Positions 7,370-13,966 of a DNA stretch of 26,440 nucleotides are shown piece after piece. A model generated the notes under the pieces. It was not told the origin of the DNA and searched no databases. It saw only the letters and a program-made list of their open reading frames with translations. This stretch comes from Clostridia bacterium (GTDB taxonomy: Bacteria; Bacillota; Clostridia; Christensenellales; DTU072), in contig JAQVME010000002.1 of NCBI GenBank assembly GCA_028703745.1, forward strand, positions 1 to 26,440, in the 5' to 3' direction. Both the position numbers and the translations under genes were made by a program. Every line of letters starts with the position of its first letter. Position 1 is the first letter of the stretch.

Positions 7370-8947
7370 ATGAACGAGATGTTTTGTTTTCAATGTGAGC
7401 AGACGGGCAGAGGCACGGGTTGCACGGGAAGAGCGGGGGTTTGCGGTAAGCCGTCGAACGTCGCAAATCTTCAAGACGAGCTTATCGGCGCGCTTATCGG
7501 ACTTGCGCGCGCCGTCAACAAAAAGGGCTCAAATAAGGACACCGATAAGATTGTGCTCAAAGGACTCTTCACAACTATAACCAATGTGAACTTCAACGAT
7601 AAGACCCTTGCGGAATTGATTGAAGAGGTTCGGCAAACAAAAAGAATGCTGGTGGCGAAACCCGATTGCGATGCCAGACATAACGAACACGATATGCAGT
7701 CGGTTTGGAACGCTGACGAAGACGTGCGTTCGCTGAAAGGGCTTATCCTTTTTGGGCTGAAAGGTGTGGCGGCATACGCATACCATGCGTATGTACTGGG
7801 GTATTCCGATGCTGAAGTAAACGGCTTTTTCTATAAGGCGCTGAACGCCATAGGCGAGGATTGGGGCATGGCGGAGCTACTTCCCATAGTGCTCGAGGTC
7901 GGCAGAATCAATTTGAAATGTATGGAAATACTTGACAAGGCGAACACGGAGAGCTATGGCGTACCCGTGCCGGTCAAGGTGCCGCTTACCGTCGAGAAAG
8001 GCCCCTTTATTGTCATAAGCGGGCACGACCTCAAGGATTTGCAACTGCTGCTTGAACAGACTGCGGGCAAGGGTATAAACGTCTATACTCACGGCGAAAT
8101 GTTGCCGGCGCACGGATATCCGAAGCTCAAGAAGCATGCGCATTTGAAAGGGAATTTCGGCACGGCGTGGCAAAATCAGCAGAAGGAATTCAAGGATATT
8201 CCTGCGCCTGTGCTTTTCACCACGAACTGCATTATGCCGGTACGCGACAGCTATAAGGACAGGGTTTTTACCACAGAAGTGGTTTCGTACCCCGAGATGG
8301 TACATATAGGCGAGGACAAGGATTTTTCGCCGGTGATAGCAAAGGCGCTGGCTCTGGGTGGCTACGCCGAGGACACCGTTTTTTCCGGCATAAACGGCGG
8401 AACGGAGGTAATTACCGGCTATTCGCACGGGACGGTTCTTTCGGTTGCCGAAACAGTCATCGGCGCAGTCAAGAGCGGAGCCATCAAGCACTTCTTCCTT
8501 GTCGGCGGCTGCGACGGCGCAAAGCCCGGAAGGAACTATTATACCGAATTCGTAAAACAAGCGCCCAAGGATACCATAATATTGACGTTGGCTTGTGGAA
8601 AATACCGCTTCAATGATTTGGATATAGGCGAGATAGGAGGGTTGCCCCGCATAATGGATATGGGACAATGCAACGATTCCTTCGGCGCCATCAAGGTGGC
8701 GGTAGAGCTGGCTAAAGCTTTTGGTTGCGGCGTCAACGAATTGCCTTTGTCGATGATTCTGTCGTGGTACGAGCAAAAGGCGGTATGCGTGCTTCTTACT
8801 CTGCTTTATCTCGGCATAAAGAACATAAAACTCGGACCGTCTCTCCCTGCCTTCGTCTCCCCGAACGTGCTGAACTATCTCGTGGAGAATTATAATATAG
8901 CCCCCATAACCACGCCCGAACAGGACCTAAAACAGATATTGGGCTGA
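7370..8947 (+). CDS. hcp: Hydroxylamine reductase (hybrid cluster protein)
   Basis: This 525-residue enzyme carries a [4Fe-4S] cluster bound by C6, C9, C18 and C25 (spacing CX2CX8CX6C, the pattern of strict-anaerobe Hcp) and a hybrid Fe-S-O cluster bound by residues in the C-terminal half, around TTNCIMP, GGCDGAKPGRNYY, LTLACGKYRFN and the QCNDSFGA segment. It reduces hydroxylamine and, in several species, nitric oxide to nitrous oxide in the cytoplasm. GGGAGGACAG precedes the ATG. It is the last gene of the operon controlled from the palindrome at 6575-6590 and is closed by a terminator. Confidence 0.96.
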   Translation: MNEMFCFQCEQTGRGTGCTGRAGVCGKPSNVANLQDELIGALIGLARAVNKKGSNKDTDKIVLKGLFTTITNVNFNDKTLAELIEEVRQTKRMLVAKPDCDARHNEHDMQSVWNADEDVRSLKGLILFGLKGVAAYAYHAYVLGYSDAEVNGFFYKALNAIGEDWGMAELLPIVLEVGRINLKCMEILDKANTESYGVPVPVKVPLTVEKGPFIVISGHDLKDLQLLLEQTAGKGINVYTHGEMLPAHGYPKLKKHAHLKGNFGTAWQNQQKEFKDIPAPVLFTTNCIMPVRDSYKDRVFTTEVVSYPEMVHIGEDKDFSPVIAKALALGGYAEDTVFSGINGGTEVITGYSHGTVLSVAETVIGAVKSGAIKHFFLVGGCDGAKPGRNYYTEFVKQAPKDTIILTLACGKYRFNDLDIGEIGGLPRIMDMGQCNDSFGAIKVAVELAKAFGCGVNELPLSMILSWYEQKAVCVLLTLLYLGIKNIKLGPSLPAFVSPNVLNYLVENYNIAPITTPEQDLKQILG

Positions 8948-8990
8948 AATCGTAAACAAATGAAGATATAGATACAAAAGAAGAAAAGAT

Positions 8991-9020
8991 AAAGAAAACC
9001 GTCTTAGGACGGTTTTCTTT
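8991..9020 (+). terminator. Intrinsic terminator after hcp
   Basis: AAAGAAAACCGTC (8991-9003) pairs with GACGGTTTTCTTT (9008-9020) around a TTAG loop. The last bases form the T-rich tail. Confidence 0.85.
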
Positions 9021-9144
9021 TAGAAGCGAAAAAACAACTTTTATAAATGACATATTCCTCAAGGGAAGTGCACTATTGCAGACAAGGTGACATATATAAT
9101 GGATAAGGCAATAAAAAAGCACATATAAAAATACAAAAAAACGT
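9021..9144. other. Intergenic stretch with a short direct repeat
   Basis: No gene is seen. TGACATAT occurs twice, 40 bp apart (9048-9055 and 9088-9095). An isolated TATAAT at 9095-9100 lacks a good -35. The left arm of an inverted repeat that brackets the T-box promoter starts at 9118. Confidence 0.4.
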
Positions 9145-9173
9145 TTGACTTGACTTTTTTTATGTGCTAGCAT
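9145..9173 (+). promoter_or_regulatory. Promoter of the T-box/trpB2 unit
   Basis: TTGACT (9145-9150), a 17-bp spacer ending in TGC, and TAGCAT (9168-9173) form an extended -10 promoter; a second overlapping TTGACT is at 9150-9155. The right arm of an imperfect inverted repeat (AGCACATA at 9118-9125 with TATGTGCT at 9161-9168) overlaps the -10 region. The transcript would start near 9180, just before T-box stem I. Confidence 0.6.
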
Positions 9174-9180
9174 AAAGATA

Positions 9181-9440
9181 ACTTAAAACCGATGAGACAG
9201 AGTAGTAGCTTATCTAACGATTTTTCAGAGAGTTCTGGGGCGGTGTGACAGAACAAATCCGGTAAGTGAATGGACTGTTGAGGGCAAAGGCGAAATTAGC
9301 AGTAGCTTTTGACGGAATCCCCCGTAATAGGGAAAGAGTATGATAGTACTCGAGAATGAAGGTAACAAAGTCATTTGTTATGAAATTGGGTGGCAACACG
9401 ATATATTCGTCCCAAAACGAATTTATCGTGTTTTTTTATT
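9181..9440 (+). ncRNA. T-box riboswitch, tryptophan specifier
   Basis: The leader has the full T-box order. In stem I, ACAG (9197-9200) pairs with CTGT (9275-9278). Inside lies the specifier loop with AGTA (9201-9204) opposite GAA (9268-9270), immediately followed by TGG (9271-9273) and A: a Trp codon read by tRNA-Trp(CCA). The apical part shows GTTCTG/CAGAAC with the AGAGAG and GGCGGTG elements. The 14-nt T-box core GGGTGGCAACACG lies at 9388-9400 and overlaps the 5' arm of the terminator (9396-9437). Uncharged tRNA-Trp should pair with TGG and the T-box bulge, favour the antiterminator, and switch on the downstream trpB2. Confidence 0.9.
9396..9437 (+). terminator. Terminator arm of the T-box
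   Basis: ACACGATA...TTCGT (9396-9410) pairs with ACGAATTTATCGTGT (9417-9431, one bulge or mismatch), followed by seven T. The 5' arm contains the end of the T-box core, so the antiterminator and terminator are mutually exclusive. Confidence 0.85.
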
Positions 9441-9458
9441 GTATAAAGGAGAGCGGCT

Positions 9459-9575
9459 ATGAAAAGACAAACAAAAAACGATTTATATTTCTTCCGATGG
9501 CGTAAGGCCGTGGACTTTTTTTCCGCAGTAAGTTTACCCACAAAAACCATCATAATAATAAAAGGAGAATTATAA
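9459..9575 (+). CDS. Short upstream ORF, possible coupling peptide
   Basis: A 38-codon ORF starts 22 nt after the T-box terminator's T-run. AAAGGAGAG is well placed before its ATG. It ends in TAA two nucleotides before the trpB2 ATG, and its last codons contain the trpB2 ribosome site AAAGGAG. The predicted peptide has a basic N-terminus (MKRQTKND), one Trp codon in FFRWRK (residue 14), and a hydrophobic C-terminus. It may couple translation into trpB2 or act as a second Trp-sensing layer. I recognise no family; it could also be a chance ORF, although ribosome site, position and spacing argue against that. Confidence 0.5.
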   Translation: MKRQTKNDLYFFRWRKAVDFFSAVSLPTKTIIIIKGEL

Positions 9576-9577
9576 AA

Positions 9578-10960
9578 ATGAATAAGAAAATACCCGTAAA
9601 GATATATTTAACAGAAGACGAGATGCCGAAATCCTGGTATAACCTTCGCGCCGACATGAAGCAAAAGCACGAGCCTTTCCTTCATCCGGGCAAGCTTGTT
9701 CCCTGCACACCCGAAGACCTGTATCCGGTGTTTTGTAAGGAGCTAGTAAAGCAGGAGCTTGATCAAGAGAACAGATATATAGAAATACCCGAAGGAATAA
9801 GGGATTTTTACAAGATGTACCGCCCGTCGCCCCTCGTTCGCGCATACTTCCTCGAAAAGCTGCTGGATACTCCGGCGGAAATCTATTACAAACACGAAGG
9901 CAATAACACCTCCGGTTCACACAAGCTCAATTCCGCGGTGGCTCAGGCATATTATGCCAAACAAGAAGGGTTGACATCGCTTACAACAGAAACCGGAGCA
10001 GGACAATGGGGCTCGGCGCTTTCTATGGCATGCGCTTTCTATGGAATTGACCTCAAGGTCTATATGGTAAAAATCAGCAGTCAGCAGAAGCCTTATCGGA
10101 AGGCGCTCATGGAGACTTATGGCGCGAACGTAATTCCCTCTCCTTCGGATACGACGAATGTCGGCAGAAAGATACTTGAAGAAAACCCGACGACGGGCGG
10201 CTCTCTCGGTTGCGCTATCAGCGAAGCTATCGAAGTCGCCGTGACGACGGACAACTGCCGTTATGTGCTAGGAAGCGTGCTTGACCACGTACTGCTGCAC
10301 CAGTCGATTATCGGACAGGAGTGCAAGATAGCCATGGACAAATACGGCATCAAGCCCGACATAATAATCGGTTGCGCCGGCGGCGGCTCCAATCTCGGCG
10401 GACTTATAGCGCCTTTTATGGCAGGCAAAATAAACGGTACCGACGACACACGCATCATAGCCGTGGAGCCGTCGTCCTGTCCGTCGCTCACGCGAGGGAA
10501 ATACGTCTATGATTTCGGCGACACAGGCAAAACTACGCCGCTAATGAAGATGTATACTCTGGGTTGCGGTTTTATGCCTTCAGCCAACCACGCCGGCGGA
10601 CTGCGCTATCACGGCATGAGTCCTATTATCTCCAAGCTTTATGACGACGGCTACCTTGAAGCGAGATCTGTTGAGCAGACGGCAGTTTTTGACGCCGCCA
10701 TAATGTTTGCCAGAACCGAGGGCATCCTGCCTGCGCCGGAATCCTCACATGCCATAAAAGTGGCTATAGACGAGGCGCTGGAATGCAAGAAGACGGGGCA
10801 GAAAAAGACCATTCTTTTGGGAATGACTGGCACGGGCTATTTCGATATGACGGCATACATTGCGTATAACGAAAAGACCATGACGGACTATATCCCTACG
10901 GAAGCCGACCTCGAGCAGGGCTTTGCGTCATTGCTAGACATACCTCAAAACAAGCAGTAA
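9578..10960 (+). CDS. trpB: Tryptophan synthase beta chain, TrpB2 type
   Basis: This 460-residue pyridoxal-phosphate enzyme belongs to the longer TrpB2 branch: it has an extended N-terminus (KIYLTEDEMPKSWYNLRADM), RPSPLVRA for substrate binding, and the cofactor lysine in NNTSGSHKLNSA (K116). GCAGGGSNLGG near residues 267-277 binds the phosphate of PLP. It condenses indole with serine to form tryptophan in the cytoplasm. TrpB2 proteins generally lack a tight TrpA partner. No trpA or other trp gene is nearby, so indole salvage is the likely role. The Trp-specific T-box upstream independently supports a tryptophan function. AAAGGAG precedes the ATG. Confidence 0.92.
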   Translation: MNKKIPVKIYLTEDEMPKSWYNLRADMKQKHEPFLHPGKLVPCTPEDLYPVFCKELVKQELDQENRYIEIPEGIRDFYKMYRPSPLVRAYFLEKLLDTPAEIYYKHEGNNTSGSHKLNSAVAQAYYAKQEGLTSLTTETGAGQWGSALSMACAFYGIDLKVYMVKISSQQKPYRKALMETYGANVIPSPSDTTNVGRKILEENPTTGGSLGCAISEAIEVAVTTDNCRYVLGSVLDHVLLHQSIIGQECKIAMDKYGIKPDIIIGCAGGGSNLGGLIAPFMAGKINGTDDTRIIAVEPSSCPSLTRGKYVYDFGDTGKTTPLMKMYTLGCGFMPSANHAGGLRYHGMSPIISKLYDDGYLEARSVEQTAVFDAAIMFARTEGILPAPESSHAIKVAIDEALECKKTGQKKTILLGMTGTGYFDMTAYIAYNEKTMTDYIPTEADLEQGFASLLDIPQNKQ

Positions 10961-10984
10961 TTATTCCACGCCCATGCAAAAACG

Positions 10985-11012
10985 AAAAAACCGTCGCAAG
11001 ACGGTTTTTTTT
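10985..11012. terminator. Bidirectional terminator between trpB2 and the AspRS gene
   Basis: AAAAAACCGTC (10985-10995) pairs perfectly with GACGGTTTTTT (11000-11010) around GCAA. The runs of A on one side and T on the other give a T-tail on both strands, serving trpB2 and the convergent AspRS gene. Confidence 0.85.
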
Positions 11013-11035
11013 ACGTTTATTAAATAGCAAAGCCC

Positions 11036-12358
11036 TTACGGGGTAAGTCTGTTGGGACCGCGAAACAAGTAAGTCACTTCCTTGATGCTGGGAAGATTGA
11101 GAAGTTTCATAAGCATTCTTGAAAGCCCGAAGCCCAGTCCGCCGTGAGGAGGAGCGCCGTATTTGAAGAAATCGATATAGAACTGAATGGGCGGCAGGGT
11201 CATACCTTTTTCGAGAATTTGTTTTTGAAGAATTTCTACTCTGTGCTCTCTCTGCGCTCCCGTTGTCAGTTCAAGCCCCTTCCAAAGCAGGTCAAAGCTC
11301 TTTGTGAGGTTGTTGTTGTCCTCGTGGCGCATGTGGTAGAAGGGTCTTGCTGCTATGGGATAATCTATAACAAAGCAAAAATCACAATTATATTTCTTCT
11401 TTGTGTATTCGCAAATGAGCCTTTCGCCCTCGGGATCAAGGTCGCCCTTCTGCTTTTGCGGAACCTTGTAGCCCATCTCCGTATCAAGTATGGAGATAAC
11501 CTCGGCGAGAGGTATGCGCGGAAAGCGCCCCTCGGGGATTTCCACTTCTTGACCGAAAACTTCTTTTATTTCATCGGCATGACGGTCTTTTATTTTTTGC
11601 AAGAAATAACGTATCCAAGCTTCTTCCTCATCCATAACATCGTGATGGGACTTGATCCAGGAAATTTCCATATCGATGCTGACGAACTCGGTAGCGTGAC
11701 GGGAGGTGAACGAGGGTTCGGCTCTGAATACCGAGCCTATCTCAAAAACCTTGTCAAAGCCAGCCGACATTGCCATCTGTTTGTAAAATTGCGGAGACTG
11801 CGCAAGATACGCCTTGCGGTCAAAATAGTCAAGAGAGAACAGCTCGCTGCCCGATTCGCTGGCATGCCCCATAAGCTTCGGTGAATGTAATTCCACATAG
11901 CCGTTGTTGATCCAATATTCGCGCATAGCCATCTCCGCCGTGGTCTGCACCTGAAAGATGAGGAGGCGGTCTCTCTTTCTGAGGTCGAGATATCTCCAGT
12001 CCATTCTGTGGTCAATGCTGACATCGTCTGTGTTGTCGGCAATGGCTAGGGGAAGCAAGGGCTCGGCAAAGTTCTCGACACTGACTTCTTCAACAAGCAG
12101 CTCTTTTTGTCCAAGTTTGACGTTGGGCGCCGAGACTGCTATGCCCGTGACGGTTATGCAGCTTTCGAGGGAGCAAGCGGAAATCAGCCTTGACTTTTCG
12201 TCGTCGGCTTTCATATTAGTGAGCTGCAGCTTGCCGGTGTGGTCGCGCAGCACGATAAATTGCATTTTTTTCTGGTCGCGAAGTGTTTCTACCCAACCGC
12301 TGACGGTAATTTTTTGGCTTATATACTTGTCGACATCTTTAATCAGGACTCTGTTCAT
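11036..12358 (-). CDS. aspS: Aspartyl-tRNA synthetase, archaeal-type, possibly non-discriminating
   Basis: This 440-residue class II synthetase has an N-terminal anticodon-binding OB fold (VSGWVETLRDQKKMQFIVLRD, residues about 19-39), catalytic motif 2 around VFRAEPSFTSRHATEF, the substrate-pocket segment FYHMRHEDNNNLTKSFDLL, and motif 3 GLGFGLSRM near residues 407-415. Typical bacterial AspRS is close to 590 residues because of a GAD insertion domain, which is missing here; length and motifs match the archaeal/eukaryotic branch. Such enzymes in Bacillota often charge both tRNA-Asp and tRNA-Asn, the latter being amidated by GatCAB, but specificity cannot be proven from this window. AAGAGGTAG precedes the ATG. 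Confidence 0.9.
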   Translation of the reverse strand: MNRVLIKDVDKYISQKITVSGWVETLRDQKKMQFIVLRDHTGKLQLTNMKADDEKSRLISACSLESCITVTGIAVSAPNVKLGQKELLVEEVSVENFAEPLLPLAIADNTDDVSIDHRMDWRYLDLRKRDRLLIFQVQTTAEMAMREYWINNGYVELHSPKLMGHASESGSELFSLDYFDRKAYLAQSPQFYKQMAMSAGFDKVFEIGSVFRAEPSFTSRHATEFVSIDMEISWIKSHHDVMDEEEAWIRYFLQKIKDRHADEIKEVFGQEVEIPEGRFPRIPLAEVISILDTEMGYKVPQKQKGDLDPEGERLICEYTKKKYNCDFCFVIDYPIAARPFYHMRHEDNNNLTKSFDLLWKGLELTTGAQREHRVEILQKQILEKGMTLPPIQFYIDFFKYGAPPHGGLGFGLSRMLMKLLNLPSIKEVTYLFRGPNRLTP

Positions 12359-12390
12359 AGCTACCTCTTTTCTTCTGATAATTATGATTA

Positions 12391-12419
12391 ACTATATAAT
12401 AAAACATACCGAAAGTCAA
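12391..12419 (-). promoter_or_regulatory. Promoter of the AspRS gene
   Basis: On the minus strand TTGACT (12419-12414), a 17-bp spacer and TATAGT (12396-12391) form a near-consensus vegetative promoter about 33 bp before the start codon. No T-box is present in this short leader, although aminoacyl-tRNA synthetase genes in Bacillota often have one. Confidence 0.65.
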
Positions 12420-12458
12420 ATGATTGTATTCATATTGACTTATCTATTAACTTAGGGC

Positions 12459-12487
12459 TTGCATTATTTAATAAAATAGCATATAAA
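12459..12487 (+). promoter_or_regulatory. Possible promoter of the 101-residue gene
   Basis: TTGCAT (12459-12464), a 17-bp spacer and TATAAA (12482-12487) precede the small gene; the AAGGAG ribosome site follows at about 12502-12507. Confidence 0.45.
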
Positions 12488-12513
12488 TAAAAGAAGAGAA
12501 GGAAGGAGAAAAT

Positions 12514-12819
12514 ATGAACATTCTTGCGAACTGTATTCACAAAAGATATAAGAGAGGATGTCTGGAGGTGCTTGAAAGCGCAATAAAGTTGAGCTTGCCG
12601 CTGGACGATATGCTGTATCTGCTTTTTTGCTATTACCAGTCATTTAAGTCCCCGTTTCTGAGCGACGAAGAGTTCAATAAATACGCCCGTAGCGTCACCT
12701 TCGACGAAATCATGGAAGAACTGCTCGTCGCAAGGGATATTATGACGATGAGGATGAACAAGGAGCTGATGGAGTTTGAAGGGCATCTTTCCGTCTGGAG
12801 AAAGGACGCCGTCAATTAA
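12514..12819 (+). CDS. Small protein of unknown function
   Basis: A 101-residue predicted soluble, mostly helical protein that I do not recognise. It has a basic N-terminus (CIHKRYKRGC), a hydrophobic middle (LDDMLYLLFCYYQ, too short and polar-flanked for a secure membrane helix), an acidic helix FDEIMEELLVARD and a charged C-terminus. GGAAGGAG is well placed upstream and a plausible promoter exists, so it is probably a real gene. It lies alone between the AspRS gene and the tRNA cluster. The 84 bp after it hold nothing evident before the tRNA promoter. Confidence 0.7.
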   Translation: MNILANCIHKRYKRGCLEVLESAIKLSLPLDDMLYLLFCYYQSFKSPFLSDEEFNKYARSVTFDEIMEELLVARDIMTMRMNKELMEFEGHLSVWRKDAVN

Positions 12820-12903
12820 GAGAGCTTCCTTTCCTTGCAAAAAATCGCGGAGACAAGCGCCAAAATACGCAACAAAAATTCGTTTGGAACTATTAATAAA
12901 CAG

Positions 12904-12932
12904 TTGACACCGTGGCAATAATAGTATATTAT
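12904..12932 (+). promoter_or_regulatory. Promoter of the tRNA cluster
   Basis: TTGACA (12904-12909), a 17-bp spacer and TATTAT (12927-12932) match the vegetative consensus in 11 of 12 positions. Transcription would start near 12939, a few bases before the first tRNA. Confidence 0.85.
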
Positions 12933-12945
12933 ATTAAAGCATCGT

Positions 12946-13023
<78 letters not shown>

Positions 13024-13048
13024 CAAAAACAAAAGAAAAAATTTCTAT

Positions 13049-13125
13049 GGCGGCGTAGCTCAGCTGGTTAGAGCGGCCGGTTCATACCCGGCAGGTCGTT
13101 GGTTCGAATCTGACCGCCGCTACCA
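13049..13125 (+). tRNA. Elongator tRNA-Met (anticodon CAT)
   Basis: Complete cloverleaf with encoded CCA. Anticodon stem GCCGG/CCGGC encloses loop TTCATAC with CAT at 13083-13085. The loop sequence matches elongator tRNA-Met rather than tRNA-Ile2(CAT), which usually has CTCATAA. Acceptor stem GGCGGCG/CGCCGCT has a G1-U72 wobble, slightly unusual. Confidence 0.92.
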
Positions 13126-13131
13126 ATACCG

Positions 13132-13206
13132 GGCCCCATGGTCAAGCGGTTAAGACATCGCCCTTTCACGGCGGTAACAGGAGTTCGAACCTCCTTGGGG
13201 TCACCA
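13132..13206 (+). tRNA. tRNA-Glu (anticodon TTC)
   Basis: Acceptor stem GGCCCCA/TGGGGTC, anticodon stem TCGCC/GGCGG, loop CTTTCAC with anticodon TTC at 13165-13167, and encoded CCA. The D-arm GGTCAAGCGGTTAAGACA is typical of tRNA-Glu in Bacillota. Confidence 0.95.
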
Positions 13207-13212
13207 ACGCAA

Positions 13213-13288
13213 GGGAGCATAGCTCAGCTGGGAGAGCGCCTGCCTTACAAGCAGGATGTCATAGGTTCGAGCCCTATTGTTCCCACCA
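13213..13288 (+). tRNA. tRNA-Val (anticodon TAC)
   Basis: Acceptor stem GGGAGCA/TGTTCCC (one G-U pair), anticodon stem CCTGC/GCAGG, loop CTTACAA with TAC at 13256-13258, and encoded CCA. It is the last gene of the tRNA operon. Confidence 0.95.
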
Positions 13289-13296
13289 AGAAGAAT

Positions 13297-13324
13297 CGTC
13301 AGTACTGAGTACTGGCGTTTTTTT
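13297..13324 (+). terminator. Intrinsic terminator of the tRNA operon
   Basis: CGTCAGTAC (13297-13305) pairs with GTACTGGCG (13309-13317, one G-T wobble) and is followed by seven T. Confidence 0.85.
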
Positions 13325-13407
13325 ATGTGCATGGGAGGCTTGATTGTATACAAACGGTTGCTTTTTCTCAAGCTTACCTATGTACGCTACCTCGCCGTGA
13401 TTGGCAA

Positions 13408-13436
13408 TAGACAAAAACTTTTATATAAGGTATAAT
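13408..13436 (+). promoter_or_regulatory. Promoter of the superoxide reductase gene
   Basis: TAGACA (13408-13413), a 17-bp spacer and a perfect TATAAT (13431-13436) lie about 25 bp before the start codon. Confidence 0.7.
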
Positions 13437-13460
13437 AAAACAAAAAGCTAGGAGGACACG

Positions 13461-13844
13461 ATGAGTAAAATTAAATTTTTCAGATGCGATATTTGCGGAA
13501 ATATAGTAGGTTTGATTGAGGACGCCGGCATACCTATGGTCTGTTGCGGTGAGGATATGACAGAACTTGTTCCCAATACCAGCGAGGGCGCGTACGAAAA
13601 GCATTTGCCGGTAGTCTCTGTTCAAGGCGACCGTATCTCCGTAGCCGTCGGGAGCGTTGCCCATCCCATGGCAAAGGAGCATTATATTCAGTGGATTTAT
13701 CTCGAAACCGACAAGGGCGGACAACGCAAGGCTTTGCTACCGGGACAGCTGCCCGAGGCAGTTTTTGCGCTCGTTGACGACAAAGCGGTGGCGGCGTACG
13801 AATACTGCAATCTTCACGGATTGTGGAAAACTGAGATAGTCTAA
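13461..13844 (+). CDS. dfx: Desulfoferrodoxin (superoxide reductase)
   Basis: This 127-residue two-iron protein reduces superoxide to hydrogen peroxide in anaerobes. The N-terminal desulforedoxin-like centre I is complete (C9, C12, C28, C29). The catalytic centre II has the expected ligands: H48 in EKHLPV with the adjacent Glu46-Lys47, H68 and H74 in AHPMAKEHY, and C116 and H119 in CNLHGLW. AGGAGGACACG precedes the ATG. It appears to be a single-gene unit: it has its own promoter, and the next promoter and a perfect palindrome lie just downstream. Electrons probably come from a rubredoxin encoded elsewhere. Confidence 0.95.
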   Translation: MSKIKFFRCDICGNIVGLIEDAGIPMVCCGEDMTELVPNTSEGAYEKHLPVVSVQGDRISVAVGSVAHPMAKEHYIQWIYLETDKGGQRKALLPGQLPEAVFALVDDKAVAAYEYCNLHGLWKTEIV

Positions 13845-13872
13845 GAACCCCCAAAAATATAGCTCAAAACAG

Positions 13873-13900
13873 TTGCAAACAAAAATGAAAGTGATATAAT
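13873..13900 (+). promoter_or_regulatory. Promoter of the SulP transporter gene
   Basis: TTGCAA (13873-13878), a 16-bp spacer and TATAAT (13895-13900) place the transcription start near 13907, immediately before a terminator-like palindrome. Confidence 0.6.
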
Positions 13901-13910
13901 TCACATTAGT

Positions 13911-13936
13911 AAAGCAGGCTTAGCTAAGCCTGCTTT
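13911..13936. terminator. Perfect 26-bp palindrome, terminator-like
   Basis: AAAGCAGGCTTAG (13911-13923) is followed directly by its exact reverse complement (13924-13936), with T's on the 3' side. It may terminate the superoxide reductase transcript, but it is also positioned at about +5 to +30 of the SulP transcript. Confidence 0.7.
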
Positions 13937-13966
13937 TTCGTTTAACTGCACATAGAAGGATAAGGT

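Noticed and set aside
7877..8776. Long minus-strand ORF (299 codons) opposite hcp
   Set aside because: It is antisense to a clear full-length hcp gene, has no family features, and its length follows from the codon bias of hcp.
13049..13125. Second CAT tRNA as tRNA-Ile2 (lysidine-modified)
   Set aside because: Its anticodon loop TTCATAC matches elongator Met; tRNA-Ile2 usually has CTCATAA and a different acceptor stem.
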